64,000 nt of DNA from Chloroflexota bacterium (GCA_030613785.1 JAUWLF010000003.1:44393-108392), one strand, 5' to 3'. Shown: positions 28,785 through 37,991, numbered from the stretch's first letter. The notes: generated by a model from the sequence alone, not told the origin. Numbers and translations: made by a program.

Positions 28785-29066
28785 ACAATCGATCACTGCA
28801 ACGCGTTGATCGGGACGAGTAGCGGCCCGAAAAGGTCCCAGAGAGAGGAGCCCACTGGCTGGAAGGCCCCTTGACCGGACGGCCGCGAAAACCCCCCGGG
28901 AGTGGACCTCTTAAATCGCAAGGACGTGGCGCCCTCAGCGGGAGTAAGAGGTTCCGGGCAAGGCCCGTTATCGCCTCAGAGTGCGGCGGCGGAGAGAACC
29001 GCTGCCGAACTTGGGTGGAACCACGCGAGAGCCTGCGCGCCCCAAGGCGCGAGGCTCCTTTTTTTG
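28785..29066 (+). promoter_or_regulatory. T-box leader (tRNA-sensing riboswitch) of the aspartokinase operon
   Basis: A leader of about 280 bases. The T-box core is at 29008-29027 (AACTTGGGTGGAACCACGCG), a near-perfect match to the antiterminator consensus. Upstream are Stem I elements: GACGAGTA (near 28815), AGAGAG (near 28841) and GGCTGGAAGGC (near 28856). A terminator hairpin with T-tract follows. Binding of uncharged tRNA would stabilise the antiterminator and switch on the operon. A candidate specifier on the 3' side of Stem I is ACC (Thr) at 28906-28908 within AGTGGACCTC, consistent with the threonine synthase gene downstream, but I could not fold the RNA. The variable base of the T-box is A (TGGA). 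Confidence 0.9.
29029..29065 (+). terminator. T-box-controlled intrinsic terminator
   Basis: Stem GAGCCTGCGCGC (29029-29040) against GCGCGAGGCTC, followed by seven T residues (29059-29065). It overlaps the 3' side of the T-box antiterminator, as expected for mutually exclusive structures. Confidence 0.85.
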
Positions 29067-29093
29067 TGCCAGGCTCTGGCAGGAGGAACAACT

Positions 29094-30500
29094 ATGAGTA
29101 CGCTAACGATGAAGTTTGGCGGCACATCGGTGGGGAGCGCCGAGGCGATATCCCAGGCTGCCGACATTGTGCTGGAACACTCGCAGGACTGGGACCGCCT
29201 GGTGGTCGTCGTCTCAGCGGCGAGCGGCGTGACGGACTCCCTGACGCAAGCCGCTCTAGCGGCAAGCTCTGGCGACGAGCAGACCTATGAGGCCGTCGTG
29301 TCCGACCTGCGGCTCCGCCACTACGGAGTCGTGGATACACTATTGACGTCGAGCGGCGCGAGGTCCCCGCTGGCCATGGTGGACAGGTACCTGGAGGAGT
29401 GTGCCGCGTTTTGCCGCAGCATCCACGTCCTGGGGGAAGCGACTCCCCGCGCGATGGACGCGATTGCCTCCGTGGGCGAGAGGATCAACGCCCGCATTAT
29501 GGCCGCGCTGCTACTCCAACGGGGGGCCCGCAGTGAAGCGGTGGACGCCACCGAACTGATCGTCACCGACGCCACCTTCCAGAAGGCTATCCCCCTCATG
29601 GAGCCAACTCGTGCCCAGGTCACCGCGCGCCTGGTGCCCATGCTGGCCGAGGGCGTCATCCCCATTGTGACCGGTTTTGTTGGTGCCACTCGGGACGGCG
29701 TGACGACGACACTGGGCCGGGGCAGGAGCGACTTCAGCGCCGCGATCCTGGGCGACTGCCTGGACAGCGATGAGGTCTGGATCTGGACCGACGTAGACGG
29801 TGTGATGACCGCCGATCCGCGCCTCGTGCCCCAGGCACAGGTGATCCCTGTGCTCTCCTACAGCGAGGTGGGCGAGTTGGCCTACTTCGGGGCCAAGGTG
29901 CTGCATCCTCGCACCATCCGTCCTGTCATCGAGCGCGGCATCCCTCTGTGGGTCAAGAACACCTTCAACCCGACCTGCCCTGGGACCCGCATCGTCCGCG
30001 AGGCCCAGAACACCCCTGGTACCGTCAAGGCCGTCACCGCCATCGAGGGGTTGAGCATGGTCACCATCGAGGGACGAGGAATGATGGGCGTTCCCGGCAT
30101 CGCCGCGCGCACTTTTGCCGCCGTCGCCAGCCAAGGGGCCAGCGTGCTGATGATCTCCCAGGCCTCGTCGGAGCAGTCCATCTGCTTCCTGATCCCGACC
30201 GACACGGTCCAGCCTGTGGTCCAGGCCATCGAGGAAGAGATGGCCCTGGAGTTGAAGAGAAGGGACATAGACCGGGTTTGGTCCCTCGACGATGTGGTCA
30301 TCGTGACTGTGGTGGGAGCCGGAATGAGGGGCACCCCCGGCGTCGCTGCTCGTACTTTTGGCGCATTGGGCCAGGCCAATATCAACGTGGTCGCCATCGC
30401 TCAAGGCTCGTCCGAATGCAGCATCTCCCTCGCCGTCGTGGCTGATAACGCCGCCAATGCAGTGCAACAGATTCACAGCGAGGTGATCCTCAATGGTTAG
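29094..30500 (+). CDS. lysC: Aspartokinase with tandem ACT domains
   Basis: 468 aa from ATG 29094, with AGGAGGA upstream; the open frame extends back into the leader but is not translated there. The kinase domain starts MKFGGTSVGSAEAI and has RGRSDFSAAILGDCLDSDEV and DVDGVMTADPRLVPQA. Two ACT domains (about 310-390 and 390-468), each with a G-V/T-P-G-V/I-A-A-R-T-F motif, give feedback control by lysine or threonine. It phosphorylates aspartate, the first step to Thr, Met and Lys. With the T-box leader and threonine synthase downstream it looks dedicated to threonine supply. Confidence 0.93.
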   Translation: MSTLTMKFGGTSVGSAEAISQAADIVLEHSQDWDRLVVVVSAASGVTDSLTQAALAASSGDEQTYEAVVSDLRLRHYGVVDTLLTSSGARSPLAMVDRYLEECAAFCRSIHVLGEATPRAMDAIASVGERINARIMAALLLQRGARSEAVDATELIVTDATFQKAIPLMEPTRAQVTARLVPMLAEGVIPIVTGFVGATRDGVTTTLGRGRSDFSAAILGDCLDSDEVWIWTDVDGVMTADPRLVPQAQVIPVLSYSEVGELAYFGAKVLHPRTIRPVIERGIPLWVKNTFNPTCPGTRIVREAQNTPGTVKAVTAIEGLSMVTIEGRGMMGVPGIAARTFAAVASQGASVLMISQASSEQSICFLIPTDTVQPVVQAIEEEMALELKRRDIDRVWSLDDVVIVTVVGAGMRGTPGVAARTFGALGQANINVVAIAQGSSECSISLAVVADNAANAVQQIHSEVILNG

Positions 30501-30553
30501 AGAATTCGTCGCCCGATCAATCCCCACCAGACCGATGCAGGGGAGGCTGAACG

Positions 30554-31906
30554 ATGTCCTACCGTAGCTGGTTTGAGTGCATCCGTGGCTGCGGCCGTCG
30601 CTACTCCATCTACGAAGTGGTCTACAACTGCGAGGACTGCGGAGGGCTGCTGGATGTGAAGCACGATCTGGACGCATTGAGGGACCGCAGTGCGACGGAG
30701 TGGAAGGCTCTCTTCGAACGGCGCACCCGCTCGACGGAGTGGCCCTCTGGCAGCGGAGTGTGGAGCAAGAAGGAATGGGTTTGCCCTCAGATAGATGTTG
30801 CCAGCGTGGTCGGGCTGGGCGAGGGAAACACGCCGCTGCTCCGCGTCGAGCGGCTGGGTCGGGAGATAGGCCTGCCCCAGCTATGGATCAAACTGTGCGG
30901 CAACAGCCACACCGGATCATTCAAGGACCTGGGAATGACGGTACTGGTCTCGGTGGTGCGGCAGATGATCGCCGACGGGCAGCCGATCAGGGCTGTCGCC
31001 TGCGCCTCCACGGGCGACACCTCCGCCTCATTGGCTGCCTACTGCGCCGCCGCTGGCATCCCCGCCATCGTCCTTCTGCCCCGGGCCAAGGTCTCAACCG
31101 CGCAACTCGCTCAGCCCATCGCCAACGGAGCGCTGGTGCTGGCGTTGGACACTGATTTCGATGGCTGTATGCGGATCGTGCAGCAGTTGACCGCCGACCA
31201 GACCATCTATCTGGCCAACTCAATGAATTCGCTGCGTCTGGAGGGGCAAAAGACCGTCGCCGTCGAGATCCTCCAGCAGCTTGGCTGGCAGGTACCCGAC
31301 TGGATCGTGATCCCAGGAGGCAATCTGGGCAACGTCAGCGCACTGGGCCGCGGAATGCTGATGATGAAGGAGTTGGGCCTGATCGACACCTTACCGCGCA
31401 TCGCCTGTGCCCAGGTCGAAAGGGCGAACCCTCTCTACCTGAGCTATTTGACTGGCTTTGAGCAATATCGGCCTGTGAGCGCACAACGAACACTGGCCAG
31501 CGCCATCCAGATCGGTGACCCCGTAAGCTACGAGCGAGGAGTCAACGTCTTGCGCCACTTCGACGGAGTGGTCGAGCAGGCAAGCGAGGACGAGCTGGCG
31601 AACGCAGCGGCCCATGCTGACCGGACCGGCATGTACTGCTGTCCACAGACAGGTGCAGCACTGGCGGTGCTCACCAAGTTGAGATCGGGCGGTGTGATCA
31701 AACCATCGGACCGAGTGGTGGTCATCTCGACGGCCCACGGGCTCAAGTTCACCAGCTTCAAAGTCGGCTATCACGAGCAGGCGCTGGAGGACGTGACGGC
31801 CATCCACGCCAATCCTCCGCTAGAGTTGCCAGCCGACCACAGCGTCGTCAGTGAAGCCATCGACGAGGCGCTCCAGCCCCTGGCATCCTCTGATCGTTTC
31901 CGCTGA
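30554..31906 (+). CDS. thrC: Threonine synthase
   Basis: 450 aa PLP enzyme converting O-phosphohomoserine to threonine. The N-terminus has a zinc-ribbon-like set of cysteines (C-x3-C, then YNCEDCGG). The PLP lysine is in [11 protein letters not shown] and the PLP-phosphate glycine loop in [20 protein letters not shown] site precedes the ATG. It follows aspartokinase by about 50 bases in a T-box-controlled operon. A second, divergent member of the family is encoded at 41892-43127 in a different context. Confidence 0.88.
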   Translation: MSYRSWFECIRGCGRRYSIYEVVYNCEDCGGLLDVKHDLDALRDRSATEWKALFERRTRSTEWPSGSGVWSKKEWVCPQIDVASVVGLGEGNTPLLRVERLGREIGLPQLWIKLCGNSHTGSFKDLGMTVLVSVVRQMIADGQPIRAVACASTGDTSASLAAYCAAAGIPAIVLLPRAKVSTAQLAQPIANGALVLALDTDFDGCMRIVQQLTADQTIYLANSMNSLRLEGQKTVAVEILQQLGWQVPDWIVIPGGNLGNVSALGRGMLMMKELGLIDTLPRIACAQVERANPLYLSYLTGFEQYRPVSAQRTLASAIQIGDPVSYERGVNVLRHFDGVVEQASEDELANAAAHADRTGMYCCPQTGAALAVLTKLRSGGVIKPSDRVVVISTAHGLKFTSFKVGYHEQALEDVTAIHANPPLELPADHSVVSEAIDEALQPLASSDRFR

Positions 31907-31924
31907 CCCCAGGCATGCACCGCA

Positions 31925-31955
31925 GACCTCGGAGGTCTCCAAGACCTCCGAGGTC
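31925..31955. repeat. REP-like palindrome (GACCTCGGAGG type), copy 2
   Basis: Arms GACCTCGGAGGTCT (31925-31938) and exact reverse complement (31942-31955), three-base loop. It is followed without a gap by a CRISPR-repeat-like sequence. It lies between the thrC stop and the convergent nifU-like gene. Confidence 0.85.
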
Positions 31956-31977
31956 GTTTTCCCCGTGTGGGTGAACC
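31956..31977 (+). repeat. Partial CRISPR-repeat-like sequence
   Basis: GTTTTCCCC joined directly to GTGTGGGTGAACC. This equals the 29-mer form seen at 55906 and 56012 with the six central bases (ACACGC) missing. Abuts the palindrome before it. Confidence 0.35.
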
Positions 31978-31991
31978 TATACACCTCCTAT

Positions 31992-32020
31992 CCTTGCGAA
32001 GGCTCGGAGCCTTCGCAAGG
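31992..32020. repeat. REP-like palindrome (CTTGCGAAGG type), copy 2
   Basis: Arms CCTTGCGAAGGCTC (31992-32005) and exact reverse complement (32007-32020), one-base loop. Same core as the palindrome next to the broken RAYT gene at 7688. Confidence 0.85.
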
Positions 32021-32132
32021 TTGTTCTTCTCGGTTTGATCGCAGGGTGTTTGCTTGCATCCCTTTTCGCACTTGTGCTCCATAATGCCCAGTGTCCGCTC
32101 GTCGGGTGTCCGCCATTTCTCTATAGTGTACG

Positions 32133-32570
32133 CTACGCGTCTTGACCCGTGCGTGAGTACTCGCCGTCCAGTGCAGTTCCTTGGCCCTTATGGTAGTCAT
32201 CAATGGCTCGGCGCAATACGTCGAGGGCCGGGATAGAGTGCTCGGCGATATCCTCGCTCTTAGTACCGAGCACCTCAAAGAAGTCGGCTTGAGATAGCAT
32301 GAGGGCATCGCGGAGTTCTCGCCCTCTAGCCAAATCACAGAGAATGCTAGCTGTGACGAGCATGGCTGGATCACAGGTAGCACATTCGAATCTGATATCG
32401 ACGATTCTGGAATCGTGGATATCAAGATGTACAAAGAGATGGTCCCTGCCCCCTCGGCAACCCTCGGCATCGGCCATCGCGTCCGGATCCGAGATCTTGC
32501 CCAGATTGCGATTTCGCTCAGGGCCGGAAAACATCTCTTTGAAATGCTCAGCTACTACAGGGTCAATCAC
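32133..32570 (-). CDS. NifU/IscU-like scaffold protein, variant, copy A
   Basis: 145 aa, GTG start overlapping the SufS-like gene by eight bases. It aligns with Fe-S scaffold proteins: NRNLGKISDPDAMADAEGC, then FECATCDPAM and the C-terminal IPALDVLRRAIDDY helix. Two of the three scaffold cysteines correspond to C38 and C66. The third, normally the H-C pair, is H111-S112 here, so canonical cluster binding would lose a ligand; extra cysteines C63 and C78 are present. It may deliver sulfur to something other than a standard 2Fe-2S cluster. Last gene of the long minus-strand operon. Confidence 0.75.
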   Translation of the reverse strand: MIDPVVAEHFKEMFSGPERNRNLGKISDPDAMADAEGCRGGRDHLFVHLDIHDSRIVDIRFECATCDPAMLVTASILCDLARGRELRDALMLSQADFFEVLGTKSEDIAEHSIPALDVLRRAIDDYHKGQGTALDGEYSRTGQDA

Positions 32571-33831
32571 TCGTCATAACCTCCACGCGCGGAAAGTCCT
32601 TCGTCTCGTACATGATCTCGTCGAGAGTCTCGATAAAGGCTTTGCATTCGTCTATCGTGTTATACAGGTACAACGAAACTCGCGTGGCCGTGATGTTGCG
32701 GTTTATGCTCCTTGCGTTGAACCAAGAGTGGACACAGAATGTCCCTGTCCTCACCATGATATTATTCCGTTGATCGAGCTGCTCACCTATGTCCCCCAAT
32801 CCTAGTCTCTTGATGAAGAAGGTGATTATGCCGCCACGTAGACGAGCATCCTGGGGACCCAGTACCTCTATGTCCTCGTAGCGCTGCAGGTGCTCACTTA
32901 CATACCTATTCAGCTCGTAGTCATGTTGAGAGATGTTCTCTAGGCCAATGCGCATTAGGTATTCCGCAGCGGCACCAGCCGCAATGACACCTGCGTAGTT
33001 CTGAAGGCCAGCCTCGAAGCGCCAAGGAAGATCAAGATAGAGTGGTTCCCTGTGGTAGAAAGTGTCGGCCACCGTACCGCCGCCGACCATGAAGTTGTCG
33101 AGCCTGCTGAGTGATTCCTTCTTGCCGTAGAGAACCCCCACGCCCGTGGGTCCGCACATCTTATGTACTGAAAAGGCAAGGTAATCGACGTCCAGCTCTT
33201 GCACGTCGATACGCTTGTGTGGCACACTCTGTGCCGCATCGAGCACCACCGGAATATCATAAGCATGGCATAACTCAATGATTTCCTTCGCGGGAATCGT
33301 ATACCCGTCGAGGTTGGATGTATGCACCATGCTTACTAGTGTCACGCCACCTGCTCTGATCCTCTTCTTCAGGGTCTCTAGGTCAAAGGTATTATCATCG
33401 TTTGAACGCACAACTTCATGTCGAAGACGTCCCTTGGCCTCAAGGTTGCGCCATGGACAGAGATTCGAGTTATGCTCCTTGTCAGTAGTGAGTATCACAT
33501 CGCATTGCTGGAAGGGATAGCTGTGCGCCACTAGATTCAATGACTCGGTTGCATTCTTCGTGAAGATGATTCCATCTGGCGACTGTGCGTTGATCAGCCT
33601 TTGCAAACTCATCCGAGCTTTCGACACCTCTTCTCGAAGCTCGTTCGCAAACCAGTGGACGCTTCTGCCATCCCCGCCGGCAGTCGGGAATAGCTCATAG
33701 TATCGCATTAGAGCCCCTGTTACAGCCTGAGGCTTCATGGCCATAGACGCATTGTCAAAGTAGATTGGTGGCTTGCCCGCCCTACTCCTTCTCAGAGCAG
33801 CGAAGTCCTGCCTGATCTGGTCAATGTCCAT
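32563..33831 (-). CDS. SufS-like cysteine desulfurase, copy A
   Basis: 422 aa from ATG 33831 (AGGAGG upstream), the same length as copy B. A PLP fold-type I enzyme with VVLDAAQSVPH (Asp and Gln that hold PLP), the Schiff-base lysine in FSVHKMCGPTGVG and the persulfide-forming cysteine in RTGTFCVHSWFN. It removes sulfur from cysteine, and such enzymes can also release sulfite from cysteine sulfinate. Residues are about 80% identical to copy B by eye. Paired with an overlapping NifU-like gene, as in Nif/Suf systems. Confidence 0.85.
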   Translation of the reverse strand: MDIDQIRQDFAALRRSRAGKPPIYFDNASMAMKPQAVTGALMRYYELFPTAGGDGRSVHWFANELREEVSKARMSLQRLINAQSPDGIIFTKNATESLNLVAHSYPFQQCDVILTTDKEHNSNLCPWRNLEAKGRLRHEVVRSNDDNTFDLETLKKRIRAGGVTLVSMVHTSNLDGYTIPAKEIIELCHAYDIPVVLDAAQSVPHKRIDVQELDVDYLAFSVHKMCGPTGVGVLYGKKESLSRLDNFMVGGGTVADTFYHREPLYLDLPWRFEAGLQNYAGVIAAGAAAEYLMRIGLENISQHDYELNRYVSEHLQRYEDIEVLGPQDARLRGGIITFFIKRLGLGDIGEQLDQRNNIMVRTGTFCVHSWFNARSINRNITATRVSLYLYNTIDECKAFIETLDEIMYETKDFPRVEVMTSD

Positions 33832-34116
33832 CTTGCCTCCTACATTCTTGGGACGCACTATGACGTCAGCCAGAAGGCTCTAAGCCACCGTTTCGCAGTG
33901 GAGAAGGGTCCACTGACCGACGGATGGGGCCCAAGGCGCCCCAGGATGGGGTCAGAGCCCATGCTCTCCTCGCCACTTCACGTTGCGGTTTCGCAGGGCT
34001 GTTTACAATGGGCCATCAAAAGACAGAGCTTCTTGGTGCACTACTTAGCTGCCTGCTCCCAGCCTACTGAGATCGATGTCCTCGATGTCGGGCGGATGCG
34101 AAGCTCCTCCGTGGAA

Positions 34117-34917
34117 TCACATCCCACGTTCCAGCGCGCGCTTGAGGGTGTCGCCGCGCAGGCCCTGCCGCAGCGCTTCCAGCGCCAGGGTGTCGGTGGT
34201 GGGGACATTCCCCAGGTTGACGTTATTGCCGAAGCGCAGAATCAAGTACTGCTGTTGGTTCTTGATCGGCGCTTCCCACATCAGCTTGTCCAAATCGGCC
34301 ACGCCCGCGACGATTTGATCCACCTCGCTCTCGTTCACGGCGCCAGACTTGTCGAACACGCCCACACCCTTCCCGGCCTCACGCGCCTCGATGATCACCT
34401 GGATCGCGCCCAGCTCCAGGTCGTAGGCGATCAGCCGGTGCATCTCAGCCACCGCGATCTTCTCATCTGGGCTCTTCTTGCCCACCTCTGTAAGGACCTT
34501 GAAGCCTGCGTCCAAGGCGCGCTTGATGCAGTCACCCCGAGACTCGTCCGTCATTTCCATCGTACCGTCGGACACCTCGATAGCCGTGAAGCCCAGCTCC
34601 TTGGCCCGCCGCAAATAGTCGGGATAGCAGCCCTGGCACACCGTCACCTCCAGGAACGTGCCGCCGGGGTAGATGTCCACCCCAGCGCCCGTCACGATCT
34701 CCACCTTCTCGCGCAGGACCTCCTCGTCGTAGAAAGCCGAGGTTCCGAAGGAGAACTTCAGAAAGTCGACGTAATCGGCTGCTGTCGCCATCAGATCCTC
34801 TGTGGCTCGGGGGCCCAGCCCCTTGTCCAGAAGCATCGTCAGCCCGTTGGAGCGCGGCTTCGCGCTGCGCCCCGGCTCCGGCATACGGAATACACCTTCC
34901 CATGCTTTTTTGTTCAT
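34117..34917 (-). CDS. Phosphosulfolactate synthase (ComA family)
   Basis: 266 aa. The ComA signatures are all visible: KPRSNGLTMLLDKGLGP, DYVDFLKFSFGTS, IYPGGTFLEV, GFTAIEVSDGTMEM, GFKVLTEVGKK, EAREAGKGVGVFD and FGNNVNLGNVP. The enzyme adds sulfite to phosphoenolpyruvate, making (2R)-phospho-3-sulfolactate, the first step of one coenzyme M route and of sulfolactate synthesis in Bacillus spores. The ATG overlaps the HprK-like stop (TGATG). No ComB-type phosphatase or ComC dehydrogenase is recognisable nearby; a histidine phosphatase lies in the same operon. Confidence 0.85.
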   Translation of the reverse strand: MNKKAWEGVFRMPEPGRSAKPRSNGLTMLLDKGLGPRATEDLMATAADYVDFLKFSFGTSAFYDEEVLREKVEIVTGAGVDIYPGGTFLEVTVCQGCYPDYLRRAKELGFTAIEVSDGTMEMTDESRGDCIKRALDAGFKVLTEVGKKSPDEKIAVAEMHRLIAYDLELGAIQVIIEAREAGKGVGVFDKSGAVNESEVDQIVAGVADLDKLMWEAPIKNQQQYLILRFGNNVNLGNVPTTDTLALEALRQGLRGDTLKRALERGM

Positions 34918-35930
34918 CACTCTACGCCCTCCATACTGGATTTCGGTCCGGCCAGAACGGTTCTGGCCTGCTTGATCTCCCAGTGAGGAGCGGCCACCAA
35001 ATGCGAGACCGCTTTATAGCGGGCCTGTGCAAGTGGGGGACCGTCAAGGCCCGTCACTGGAAGTTCTTCGTACAATAGCGCTGTGGCCCCAATCTTCTCG
35101 GAGGCGCTCTCGAACAGTAGACGCGTCAGCGTGCGCGGACTGGTCACGTCGTGCACGATGGAATGCTCCCGCCCGGCCTCGATACGAGGGAAGATGAAAG
35201 ACAGTCGCGGGTTGACCAGTTCCGCCCTGTCAGTCATGACCGAGCACAGGTCCACAGAGATCTTGGCCTCCCAGGGATTCTGCACCTGGGGGAGCTCCAA
35301 CCCCAGACGCTGGGCAGCCTCTGGGAAGTCGTAAACAAAGCTCCCCACCCGGATGTTGTCCATCAGGGCGCCACGATAGAAGACCACGCCCTGCGGTTCT
35401 AGCCGGAAGTAGGTCATCTCGGTGCTGAAGATCTGGTATCCCCGCACCAGCGCTTCCAGGAGATAGACCGTCTTCCCGGCACCCGCCTTGCCAACAATAA
35501 CGAGCAATTCGTGTTCCTGGGGCTTGTAGATCGCCGAGGCGTGGAAACTGTAGATGCCCTGCCGCTCCTGGACCGTCAGCGCGTAGCGGAAGAACAACCC
35601 CAGGTTGCCCAGTAGCGACCAACGCCGATCGCGGCCCCTGCGCTCCACGCGACCCAGATCGCCCTGTACGAACAGTTCCGCCTCGTTCGCCTGAACCTCG
35701 AAGGGCACACTGCGATCATCGAGAAAGAAAGCGTAGGCATCCAGGTCGGTGCCATAAGCGATCTCTTCGATCTGGCTCCAGTTGGTGATCTGAGAATGAA
35801 TCTCGCCCGGCTCGAAGAACTCAGGATTGAAGATCAGGTCCCGCTTGCTGGAGGCAAGTCCATAGGTGATCCCCAGGATCTCAAAGCCCCGTGTGTGGGG
35901 CCAGGCGGTCGGCTTGGTCGCCATCCTCAC
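34917..35930 (-). CDS. HprK-like P-loop protein
   Basis: 337 aa. The C-terminal two-thirds resemble HPr kinase/phosphorylase: FHASAIYKP before the P-loop (position of the HprK catalytic His region) and VIVGKAGAGKTVYLLEALVR as Walker A with the typical following helix. The acidic residues that follow in true HprK (A-D-D) are replaced by STEM. The N-terminal domain is not recognised. HprK relatives phosphorylate proteins or small molecules. Coupling to ComA through TGATG suggests a role with it, but the substrate is unknown. Confidence 0.6.
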   Translation of the reverse strand: MRMATKPTAWPHTRGFEILGITYGLASSKRDLIFNPEFFEPGEIHSQITNWSQIEEIAYGTDLDAYAFFLDDRSVPFEVQANEAELFVQGDLGRVERRGRDRRWSLLGNLGLFFRYALTVQERQGIYSFHASAIYKPQEHELLVIVGKAGAGKTVYLLEALVRGYQIFSTEMTYFRLEPQGVVFYRGALMDNIRVGSFVYDFPEAAQRLGLELPQVQNPWEAKISVDLCSVMTDRAELVNPRLSFIFPRIEAGREHSIVHDVTSPRTLTRLLFESASEKIGATALLYEELPVTGLDGPPLAQARYKAVSHLVAAPHWEIKQARTVLAGPKSSMEGVE

Positions 35931-35991
35931 GACTCCTTAGTCCACAAATCCCACATAGAGAACCCCTCCCTCCGGTATGCGGGGCACGAGC

Positions 35992-37170
35992 CTAGAGTGT
36001 CACGAAGCTCCCCAAGAGGGTGATGGCAATGAAGCTCAGCACTCCCACAGCCAGAGCCGCGCACAGGCCCACGAGGAATGGTTTGATGCCCAACCCTCTG
36101 AAGGTTCGGAAGTCGGTGCTCAGACCCACCCCAGCCAGGGCCACTACCAGGAGGTTCCCGGCCCAGGCCTTGATGAAGCCAACGATGCCCGTCCAGGCCG
36201 CGCCGTCCCACAGCCCCCAGGCGTTTCCGCCCGCGTTGATCCCGGCGTCGCCGATGGATCGGATTGCCGCCATGACCAGGAATCCTACGACGAACAGGGG
36301 CAACAGCTTGAGGAAACTCGCCCTTCTGCCAGTACTCTCACCCTGCCTGGCCATCTTGCGAGCGTAGTAGAAGGCCATGAAGGGGATGACGACGGCCATG
36401 AACACGTTGCGAACCAGCTTGGTGACCGTGGCCACGTCCAGTGCCAGTGGTGCCCCGAACACGTCGGCGTACACCTTGGCTGAGCCAACAACCTGAGATG
36501 TATCGTGCACCGACGTGCCCAGGAAAAGCCCCACTCTCGTTGCGTCGCCGGCGAAGATGGCATTGGCGGCGTAAGGGTAGACGAGCGTCGCAAGCAGCCC
36601 AAAGATGGTAATCACCGCCACCGCGTAGGCTACTTCCTCTTCCTCAGCATCAATGGCCGGACCGGTGGCCACGATGGCTGAGACCCCGCAGATGGAGGTG
36701 CCCACGGCGATGAGGGTCCCTAACCTCTCGGGGAGCCTCATCACTTTGTTGATACGCGTCGCGAAGAACAGGGCACCCAGAATACAGACCACGACGATGG
36801 GCACTCCGAAGACCCCCAGCTCGAACACGTCAAAGATGGTCAAACGGATGCCCAACAATACGATACCGAGACGCAAGACCTTTGTTACCGCGAACGCAAA
36901 CCCGGGCTTGAGCACCCGGGGCACTGGCATCACAGCGCCTATGATCAGGCCAAGGAGAATGGCCAACATCACAGCTGAAATGGGAGTCTTGTCAAAGCCC
37001 AGCAGCGTGACGCCAACATACTTGCTCAGCCAGATGCTCAGCCAAGCGAGCAAGGCGGCTACCAGCAAGCCTGGCAGCAGCGAGGGAACCTTTTCCACAG
37101 TCACGCCTAGCAGGTTCTTCTCCCAGATGCTCATTTTGCGCGAGGGACGCGCAGTGGTCGCGCTACTCAT
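35992..37170 (-). CDS. YeiH-family putative sulfate/sulfonate exporter
   Basis: 392 aa, about ten membrane helices. Characteristic motifs are GFAFAVTKVLRLGIVLLGIR, TSICGVSAIVATGPAI and the GLFLGTSVHDTSQVVGSAKV stretch of the PSE/YeiH family (Cons_hypoth698). Family members occur beside sulfite- or sulfonate-metabolising genes and are thought to export the products. Its place between the racemase-like gene and HprK/ComA supports a sulfur-anion transport role in this operon. Confidence 0.82.
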   Translation of the reverse strand: MSSATTARPSRKMSIWEKNLLGVTVEKVPSLLPGLLVAALLAWLSIWLSKYVGVTLLGFDKTPISAVMLAILLGLIIGAVMPVPRVLKPGFAFAVTKVLRLGIVLLGIRLTIFDVFELGVFGVPIVVVCILGALFFATRINKVMRLPERLGTLIAVGTSICGVSAIVATGPAIDAEEEEVAYAVAVITIFGLLATLVYPYAANAIFAGDATRVGLFLGTSVHDTSQVVGSAKVYADVFGAPLALDVATVTKLVRNVFMAVVIPFMAFYYARKMARQGESTGRRASFLKLLPLFVVGFLVMAAIRSIGDAGINAGGNAWGLWDGAAWTGIVGFIKAWAGNLLVVALAGVGLSTDFRTFRGLGIKPFLVGLCAALAVGVLSFIAITLLGSFVTL

Positions 37171-37262
37171 AATCTTACCTCATGACTCATGGTTTCTTCT
37201 GCTCAACTGTCCAATCTGCTCGTCACACCCAGTCGAGCAATCAAGCGCTGGTTGCTCGCACC

Positions 37263-37991
37263 CTAGTATCCGACAATCTCCTTCTCCGGCGGAACGGGAT
37301 AGCTCCTCTTGCTGTGGACAAGCCCCATATCAGCCAAGGCCTCGGCGACCTTCAGTGCAAGTATCGCCGGATCGAGCACTGGTACGTCAGCAATGGCTTG
37401 TTTCCTCAAGCCCTCTTCCATGCTCTTGGCCAGGCCAGCCATACCCGTACAACCCAAGATGAGCACGTGAGCACCATCCTCTTGAACCGCCCTGACGCAT
37501 TCATCCACCACGGTCTTGAAGACCCCGGCGTGACCGTCTACTACTTCCGGGACTTTCATGTTCACCGGTCTCACCGACACCAGCTTTCCCCTCACACCCA
37601 CCTTCGCGGCAAGGCTCTCCACCGAAGGGATCCTTCTGTCCAGAGTCGTGATCACGGAGAACCTGTGCCCCAGCATAGCTGCGATATGCATGGATGTCTC
37701 ACCCGCTCCAACCACCGGGATAGAAACCAATTCCCGAGCCTCCTCAACGCCAGCATCGCAATAGCAGCTGCAGACCACCGCGGCCACGCCGTCTCTTTCA
37801 GCCTGCATGATCTTGGCCACAGCATCGGGCACAGCCAAGGCTTTATCGTAGCTTGATTCGATACAGGGTGGCCCCTTATCCAAACCTACCACGCTTATGT
37901 CGGTATCCGGCCGGGTGAGGGGTGACAACGCCTCTAGCGTCATAGCCTCAAACTCCCTGCTGGTGACAGGTGCTATTATGCGGATCTTCAT
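37263..37991 (-). CDS. Asp/Glu/hydantoin racemase-family protein
   Basis: 242 aa with two lobes, each supplying a cysteine: VVCSCYCDAG (C74, C76, C78) and ILGCTGMAGL (near 188). These are the acid/base thiols of cofactor-independent racemases. PVVGAGETSMHIAAML and the first IIAPVTS strand also fit. Substrates in the family include aspartate, glutamate and 5-substituted hydantoins, and arylmalonates in the decarboxylases. In this operon an aspartate analogue is plausible. Confidence 0.8.
   Translation of the reverse strand: MKIRIIAPVTSREFEAMTLEALSPLTRPDTDISVVGLDKGPPCIESSYDKALAVPDAVAKIMQAERDGVAAVVCSCYCDAGVEEARELVSIPVVGAGETSMHIAAMLGHRFSVITTLDRRIPSVESLAAKVGVRGKLVSVRPVNMKVPEVVDGHAGVFKTVVDECVRAVQEDGAHVLILGCTGMAGLAKSMEEGLRKQAIADVPVLDPAILALKVAEALADMGLVHSKRSYPVPPEKEIVGY

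Noticed and set aside
29511..30677. 388-codon minus-strand frame
   Set aside because: Antisense to aspartokinase, which is fully supported by motifs; the frame has no recognisable domain.
33898..34986. 362-codon plus-strand frame
   Set aside because: Antisense to ComA and to the start of the next gene; ComA's motifs are unmistakable on the other strand.
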